A DNA stretch of 17,267 bases. Origin: an uncultured Elusimicrobiales bacterium. GTDB lineage: Bacteria > Elusimicrobiota > Elusimicrobia > Elusimicrobiales > Elusimicrobiaceae. This document shows positions 13,653 through 17,267 of the stretch, in pieces. Within the stretch, counting starts at the first letter, position 1; each line of letters opens with the position of its first letter. The position numbers were made by a program, and so were the translations under genes. Location: assembly GCA_944325235.1 (NCBI GenBank), contig CALUZE010000013.1, positions 1 through 17,267 of the forward strand, in the 5' to 3' direction. Below the pieces are notes generated by a model. The model did not search any database and was not told the DNA's origin. It saw nothing but the letters and a program-made list of their open reading frames with translations.

Positions 13653-14149
13653 TGCCTCAAGCCGTGCTTGCCCTGGGCAGCAATATCGCCCCCGAAAAAG
13701 AAAATATAGACCGCGCCATTCAAGCCCTGTCGGACCTGGGCACCGTAAAAGAAGTGGCGCCGTACATCGTGTCCAAGCCGGAAGGATTTGCCGAACAGCC
13801 GGACTTTGTAAACACCGTGCTGATTTTAAGCACGCCGTACGAACCGCTGCCGCTTTTAAAGAAACTAAAAGCGCTGGAAACCCGCCTGGGCCGCAAGCCG
13901 ACGTTTCGCAACGGGCCGCGCGTAATTGATTTGGACATCCTGTTTTACGACGACAAAGTGATTTTTGAAGACGACGACCAATATCCCCTTTTCGTGCCGC
14001 ACCCGCGCCTGCACGAGCGGGAATTTGTGCTCAAGCCGCTTTCGTACCTCCTGCCCGAATACGTGCACCCCAAGCTGGGCAAACCCGTCTACCGCCTGTA
14101 CCGCGAACTGATGAAAAAGAAAGGCAAGCCCGATTGTTCTATTCTTTAG
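13652..14149 (+). CDS. folK: 6-hydroxymethyl-7,8-dihydropterin pyrophosphokinase (HPPK)
   Basis: A 165-residue enzyme that transfers pyrophosphate from ATP to 6-hydroxymethyl-dihydropterin, making the FolP substrate. The family motifs are clear: AVLALGSNIAPEKENI (4-19), QPDFVNTVL (49-57), the signature RNGPRVIDLDILFYDD (86-101) with the Mg-binding Asp residues, and VPHPRLHEREFVLKPL (115-130). The start at 13652 shares its A with the stop of the preceding gene (TAATG) and follows GGAGAAG (13641-13647). A longer frame upstream from 13547 runs inside the PTPS gene and lacks family similarity. It is the last gene of the operon, followed by a terminator. Confidence 0.96.
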   Translation: MPQAVLALGSNIAPEKENIDRAIQALSDLGTVKEVAPYIVSKPEGFAEQPDFVNTVLILSTPYEPLPLLKKLKALETRLGRKPTFRNGPRVIDLDILFYDDKVIFEDDDQYPLFVPHPRLHEREFVLKPLSYLLPEYVHPKLGKPVYRLYRELMKKKGKPDCSIL

Positions 14150-14168
14150 TTTGGTTCGTTAAAAAATT

Positions 14169-14192
14169 TCCCCGCACCGCGCGGGGATTTTT
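14169..14192 (+). terminator. Rho-independent terminator of the queuosine/folate operon
   Basis: TCCCCGC (14169-14175) pairs with GCGGGGA (14181-14187) around a five-base loop and runs into TTTTT. It begins 20 bases after the folK stop. Confidence 0.85.
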
Positions 14193-14226
14193 ATAAATTT
14201 CTGTTTCCTTTTAGGCGGGAAAAAAG

Positions 14227-14258
14227 TAGAATGTAAATATCTATTTTCTAACAAGGAG
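14227..14258 (+). promoter_or_regulatory. Promoter -10 and ribosome site of the OmpA/glycine-zipper lipoprotein gene
   Basis: TAGAAT (14227-14232) is a good -10, without the extended TG. AAGGAG (14253-14258) is a strong ribosome binding site 11 bases before the ATG, a rather long spacing. No clear -35 is seen. Confidence 0.45.
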
Positions 14259-14269
14259 ATGCGAACCAG

Positions 14270-14905
14270 ATGAAAAAAGTAATTCTGCTTTGTATGGCTG
14301 TATCTTTGCTAGGTACCGCCTGCACCACCCCCGGTAAAAGAACCGCTTGGGGCGCTGCCGGAGGCGCGGCCGTAGGCGCTGCCGCCGGGGCTATCATCGC
14401 CAACAACACGGGCGGCAAGAGCGAAACCGGCGCCATTTACGGTGCTTTGGCGGGCTTGACCGCGGGCGGCCTTTTGGGCAACTACTACGACAAACAGGCC
14501 AAAGAATTGGCTGCCATCGCCGAAGTGGTAAAATCCGACAGCGGCATCCAAGTTTATTTGAAAAACGATATTTTGTTTGCCACCGGCAGCTCGGAATTGA
14601 CGGCCGCTTCCATGCAGACGCTCTCCGACCTGAACAAAGTGCTCAAAAAATATCCCAAAAACCGCATCGTCGTGCAGGGATATACCGACTCTACCGGTTC
14701 CGACGCCATCAACAACAAACTCTCTACCCAACGCGCCAAAGCCGTGTACGACTTCCTGCTGGGCAGCGGTTTGAAAACGATGAGCATCACCTACATCGGC
14801 TACGGTTCTTCCAACCCGATTGCCACCAACTCCACCGCGGAAGGCCGCGCGCAAAACCGCCGCGTGGTGCTGCAAATCACCGCGAACGAAAAAGATTTGA
14901 AATAA
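14270..14905 (+). CDS. OmpA-family lipoprotein with N-terminal glycine zipper (YiaD-like)
   Basis: A 211-residue lipoprotein. The signal peptide ends in LGTAC, making Cys18 the lipidated residue. Residues 27-75 form a glycine/alanine-rich zipper (WGAAGGAAVGAAAGAIIANN and YGALAGLTAGGLLGNYY) that could insert in or pack against the outer membrane. Residues 95-205 are an OmpA-like peptidoglycan-binding domain with ILFATGSSEL, VVQGYTDSTGS (the key Asp), STQRAKAV (the key Arg), YIGYGSSNPI and GRAQNRRV. The order lipobox, glycine zipper, OmpA is that of YiaD-type proteins. It is a single-gene unit with its own promoter and terminator, and is only distantly similar to the other OmpA lipoprotein at 50-583. 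Confidence 0.92.
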   Translation: MKKVILLCMAVSLLGTACTTPGKRTAWGAAGGAAVGAAAGAIIANNTGGKSETGAIYGALAGLTAGGLLGNYYDKQAKELAAIAEVVKSDSGIQVYLKNDILFATGSSELTAASMQTLSDLNKVLKKYPKNRIVVQGYTDSTGSDAINNKLSTQRAKAVYDFLLGSGLKTMSITYIGYGSSNPIATNSTAEGRAQNRRVVLQITANEKDLK

Positions 14906-14922
14906 ACCTTTTTCCCACGCAC

Positions 14923-14952
14923 AAAGGGCCCCGAAAACGGGCCCTTTTTTTT
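14923..14952 (+). terminator. Rho-independent terminator after the OmpA/glycine-zipper lipoprotein
   Basis: AAAGGGCCC (14923-14931) pairs with GGGCCCTTT (14939-14947) and continues into an eight-base T run. It starts 17 bases after the stop codon. Confidence 0.92.
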
Positions 14953-15033
14953 GCATAAAAACCGTTGTTTTTTGGGGGCTTTTTCCCGTCAAAAAAAACG
15001 GCGCAAAAAACAGTGGCAAAAATTTCGGCAATT

Positions 15034-15042
15034 TGCTATTGT
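15034..15042 (+). promoter_or_regulatory. Extended -10 promoter giving a predicted leaderless mRNA
   Basis: TGCTATTGT (TG-n-TATTGT) is followed after seven bases by the ATG at 15050. No Shine-Dalgarno sequence lies between. The layout repeats that seen before 1912 and 10302. Confidence 0.5.
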
Positions 15043-15049
15043 GTATTAT

Positions 15050-15895
15050 ATGCAACTCCTCGGTAAAGACGGTTTAAAAGCACTCATCAGACTTTTGGAA
15101 ACGGAATCGGACACCTATGGCCCGGTGCTCAAACGGGCGCTGGCGGATGCCATCAAAACCAATCCCGATGAAGTGCAGCGCGTTATGGAGGAAGAATTCC
15201 AAACCTCCGCGCCCCGCGCCGTGCTGAACACCCTGGAAGAAATCTGCTGGGAAGACCTGACCGCCGCCTTGGCGCGTTTTGCGGCCAAAATCAACCCGGA
15301 CTTGGAAGAAGGGTTAATGCTGCTTTCCAAATTTACCAGCCCCGTTACGGCCCGCGGCGACGTGAACGCCCCGCTGGACCATATGGCCGCCGAGTTGCGC
15401 CCGGTACTGTTAAACGCCAAAAACTGCACCGAAATCGCCGCCGTGCTGGGGCACTACTTCTTCCGCCTGCAGCAAATAACGGCCCTGCAAACCAATTTGG
15501 ATATCAAAGACATTTCTTTTGCCCGCTTTTTACGCAAAAAACGCGGCTCCAGCCTGTGCGTAGCCTGCCTGTACGTATGCCTGGGGCAACGCTTTGGGCT
15601 GGACGTAGCCCTGGTGGATTTGGCCGGGCGGATTTTGGTGCACATGCAGGGATACTCCCACCGGGAATCGCTGTTTATTGACCCGCTGGACAACGGCAAA
15701 ATCTTAACCGAAGAAGATTGCCGCCGCTACATCCGTGCCCGCTATATAGCATGGAACGACGAATTTTTGGCGCCGCTTTCCTCCCGCGCGATTGTGCGGC
15801 GCTTCATCGCCAATATGATTTACGTCCTGAATAAAGTGCGCGATGAACGCCGCCTGAACTACCTGCGCCACTATTTGGAAATTATGAAAGGATAA
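15050..15895 (+). CDS. SirB1-like / transglutaminase-core-2 family protein
   Basis: A 281-residue soluble protein. The N-terminal half is helical, and the centre fits the SirB1 (Transglut_core2) pattern: LDHMAAELRP, FFRLQQITALQ, then a block like the family's GxPxxLxxxYxxxxxRxGL (RGSSLCVACLYVCLGQRFGL, 165-184), and FIDPLDNGKILTEEDC (209-224). Two family landmarks differ: the PGHF histidine position reads AGRI (Arg194), and GIPI reads GSSL. Cys170, His198 and Asp211 are in the right order for a Cys-His-Asp triad, but this is only suggestive. The start at 15050 is preferred because the frame upstream to 14951 runs through the previous terminator and is rich in Lys/Arg. Biochemical function in this family is poorly known. 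NfeD follows 18 bases later, so they are probably co-transcribed. Confidence 0.72.
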   Translation: MQLLGKDGLKALIRLLETESDTYGPVLKRALADAIKTNPDEVQRVMEEEFQTSAPRAVLNTLEEICWEDLTAALARFAAKINPDLEEGLMLLSKFTSPVTARGDVNAPLDHMAAELRPVLLNAKNCTEIAAVLGHYFFRLQQITALQTNLDIKDISFARFLRKKRGSSLCVACLYVCLGQRFGLDVALVDLAGRILVHMQGYSHRESLFIDPLDNGKILTEEDCRRYIRARYIAWNDEFLAPLSSRAIVRRFIANMIYVLNKVRDERRLNYLRHYLEIMKG

Positions 15896-15913
15896 CCCCC
15901 TACGGAGGGACAA

Positions 15914-16339
15914 ATGAATTATTACATCTGGCTGATTATTGCCGTGTGTTGTTTTGTGGGCGAATTGTTTAGTATGGAATTTTCGCTCACGTGTTTAGGC
16001 CTGGGGATGCTGGGCGCGTCGCTGGCGTCGTGGCTGGGGCTGAACCTGTGGCTGCAAGTGCTGGCGTTTGCCCTGGTGGCGGGCGCGGCGTGGATAGGCA
16101 TCCGCCCGTTTGCCAAGCGCCTGTTGTACGCCAAGGCCAAGCACGTCAAAACCCCGGCGGAAGAAGTGATTGGCAAAACGGCCGTGGCCGAAACCGCCCT
16201 CGGCCCGCTGGAACACAACGGCCGCGTGAAAGTGGAAGGGGAAAGCTGGAAAGCCACCTCCGCCGTGCCGCTGGCGGCCGGGACGGAATGTGTGGTGGAA
16301 AAATTGGAAGGCGTAACCTTAACGGTTCGCGCCAAATAA
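15914..16339 (+). CDS. NfeD-family membrane protein
   Basis: A 141-residue NfeD protein of the short type. The N-terminal half has membrane segments at about 4-22, 24-44 and 47-64 (IWLIIAVCCFVGELF, LTCLGLGMLGASLASWLGL, LQVLAFALVAGAAWIGI). After a basic stretch, residues 83-141 form the OB-fold domain (EVIGKTAVAETALGPLEHNGRVKVEGESWKA..., ending VEGVTLTVR-like LEGVTLTVRAK). NfeD proteins partner SPFH/stomatin proteins in membrane microdomains, and an SPFH gene follows 22 bases later. GGAGG (15905-15909) precedes the start. Confidence 0.92.
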   Translation: MNYYIWLIIAVCCFVGELFSMEFSLTCLGLGMLGASLASWLGLNLWLQVLAFALVAGAAWIGIRPFAKRLLYAKAKHVKTPAEEVIGKTAVAETALGPLEHNGRVKVEGESWKATSAVPLAAGTECVVEKLEGVTLTVRAK

Positions 16340-16361
16340 GAAACAAACTAAAGGAGAAAAA

Positions 16362-17267
16362 ATGACTGAACTGAGCATTACATTTTTGGTAGCTTTTGTC
16401 TTTTTTGTAATTGTTATCATTGCCAAAGGGATTGTAATCGTCAAGCAAGCCCAGGTGGTGATTATTGAGCGCTTCGGCAAGTATGTGGGAACGCTTACGC
16501 CGGGCATCAACTGGATTATCCCGATTATGGATAAACCGCACCTGATGGAATGGCGCGATAACCGCGAATATATGGACGGCAGCGGCCGCGTGCGCTCCGT
16601 GCCGTATACGGAAATGCGCGACGTAATTGATATGCGCGAAACCGTGTACGACCTGCCGCGCCAAAGCGTGATTACCAAGGACAACGTCGGCATTGAAATC
16701 AACGCGCTGTTGTACTTCCAGATTACGGACCCGGTCAACGCCGCTTACAAAGTGGAATCGCTGCCCACCGCCATTGAAAAGCTGACCCAAACCACCTTAA
16801 GAAACATCATCGGTGAAATGGACCTGGACCAAACGCTCACCTCGCGCGAAATCATCAAAAGCAAACTGCAGGTGATTTTGGACGAAGCCACCAACAAGTG
16901 GGGCGTGAAAGTAAACCGCGTGGAATTGCAGGACATCATTCCCCCCGCCGCCATCCGCGAAGCGATGGAAAAACAGATGAAGGCCGAACGCGACCGCCGC
17001 GCCATGGTGACGGAAGCCGAAGGGACCAAAACGGCCCAGATTTTAAAGGCCGAAGCCGTGCGCGAATCGGAAATCAAAAAAGCCGAAGGGTTGAAACAGG
17101 CCGCCATTTTGCAGGCGGAAGGTATCTCGCAGGCAAAAATCAAAGTAGCCACGGCCGAAGCGGAAGCCGTCAAGATTGTGGCCGCTACGGTATCGCAATC
17201 GTCCAACCCGGCCAGCTATATGATTTCGCTTAAATACATTGAAGCGCTGACCAAAATGACCGACGGC
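16362..17267 (+). CDS. SPFH/band-7 (stomatin, QmcA-like) protein, cut by window end
   Basis: The first 302 codons of an open frame that reaches the window edge without a stop. The start at 16362 follows AAGGAG (16351-16356) by five bases. One membrane segment lies at about residues 5-24. The SPFH domain begins with QAQVVIIERFGKYVGTLTPGINWIIPIMD and continues through DLPRQSVITKDNVGIEINALLYFQITDPVNAAY and the TQTTLRNIIGEMDLDQTLTSRE helix to WGVKVNRVELQDIIPP. An alanine/glutamate coiled coil (EKQMKAERDRRA..., repeats of KAEG) follows. About 20 residues (EWRDNREYMDGSGRVRSVPYTEMRDVIDMRE region, 64-94) are longer than in E. coli QmcA; stomatin-like proteins of other phyla share such an insert. With NfeD it forms the usual scaffold pair for membrane microdomains. 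Little of the C-terminus is missing by family length. Confidence 0.93.
   Translation, partial: MTELSITFLVAFVFFVIVIIAKGIVIVKQAQVVIIERFGKYVGTLTPGINWIIPIMDKPHLMEWRDNREYMDGSGRVRSVPYTEMRDVIDMRETVYDLPRQSVITKDNVGIEINALLYFQITDPVNAAYKVESLPTAIEKLTQTTLRNIIGEMDLDQTLTSREIIKSKLQVILDEATNKWGVKVNRVELQDIIPPAAIREAMEKQMKAERDRRAMVTEAEGTKTAQILKAEAVRESEIKKAEGLKQAAILQAEGISQAKIKVATAEAEAVKIVAATVSQSSNPASYMISLKYIEALTKMTDG

Noticed and set aside
14951..15049. Earlier ATG for the SirB1-like protein
   Set aside because: It starts inside the T run of the preceding terminator and adds a Lys/Arg-rich tail; family similarity begins after 15050.

Overview
The window reads as a piece of bacterial chromosome from a Gram-negative (diderm) organism. 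Two OmpA-family lipoproteins, a type IV pilin-like protein and several exported proteins support this. The pilin N-terminus (FTLIELLVVVLIIGILTSIA... followed by a VEKSRAAEA helix) resembles the many pilin-like proteins of Elusimicrobiota, so a host-associated member of that phylum is my best guess. I cannot prove it without a search. No tRNA, rRNA, CRISPR array, transposon or phage gene was seen.

Layout. 1-583 (-): terminator and an OmpA-family lipoprotein. 584-940: a gene-free stretch with five perfect DnaA boxes and an adjacent AT-rich tract, a candidate replication origin (oriC) or other DnaA-binding locus. A sixth perfect box lies just inside the next gene. 941-1912 (-): exported esterase-like protein. 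2048-3790 (+): an orphan 54-aa protein, then an exported HEAT-repeat-like protein coupled to dUTPase. 3848-9476 (-): a type IV pilin-like protein and a 1690-residue cytoplasmic protein made almost entirely of PAS domains plus one GAF, with no kinase, cyclase or DNA-binding output. 9670-10260 (+): an exported ten-cysteine protein, divergent from the PAS protein. 10302-14149 (+): a seven-gene operon: a four-TM membrane protein, queD, queE, folE, folP, a PTPS paralogue and folK. 14270-14905 (+): an OmpA/glycine-zipper lipoprotein. 15050 to the window end (+): a SirB1-like protein, NfeD, and an SPFH/band-7 protein cut by the window edge.

How it fits together. FolE makes 7,8-dihydroneopterin triphosphate, the shared precursor of queuosine and folate. 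QueD and QueE take it towards 7-deazaguanine. FolK and FolP take the folate branch, but no folB (dihydroneopterin aldolase) is present. Between folP and folK sits a PTPS paralogue whose active-site Cys is missing and which carries an E-x-x-H-x-H motif, matching the PTPS-III type known to bypass FolB. NfeD plus SPFH is the usual membrane-microdomain pair.

Expression signals are consistent across the window. Extended -10 promoters (TGnTAnnnT) precede many genes. Three of these genes have the start codon only 6-7 nt after the -10 and no ribosome binding site, so leaderless mRNAs are predicted. Strong rho-independent terminators separate most units.
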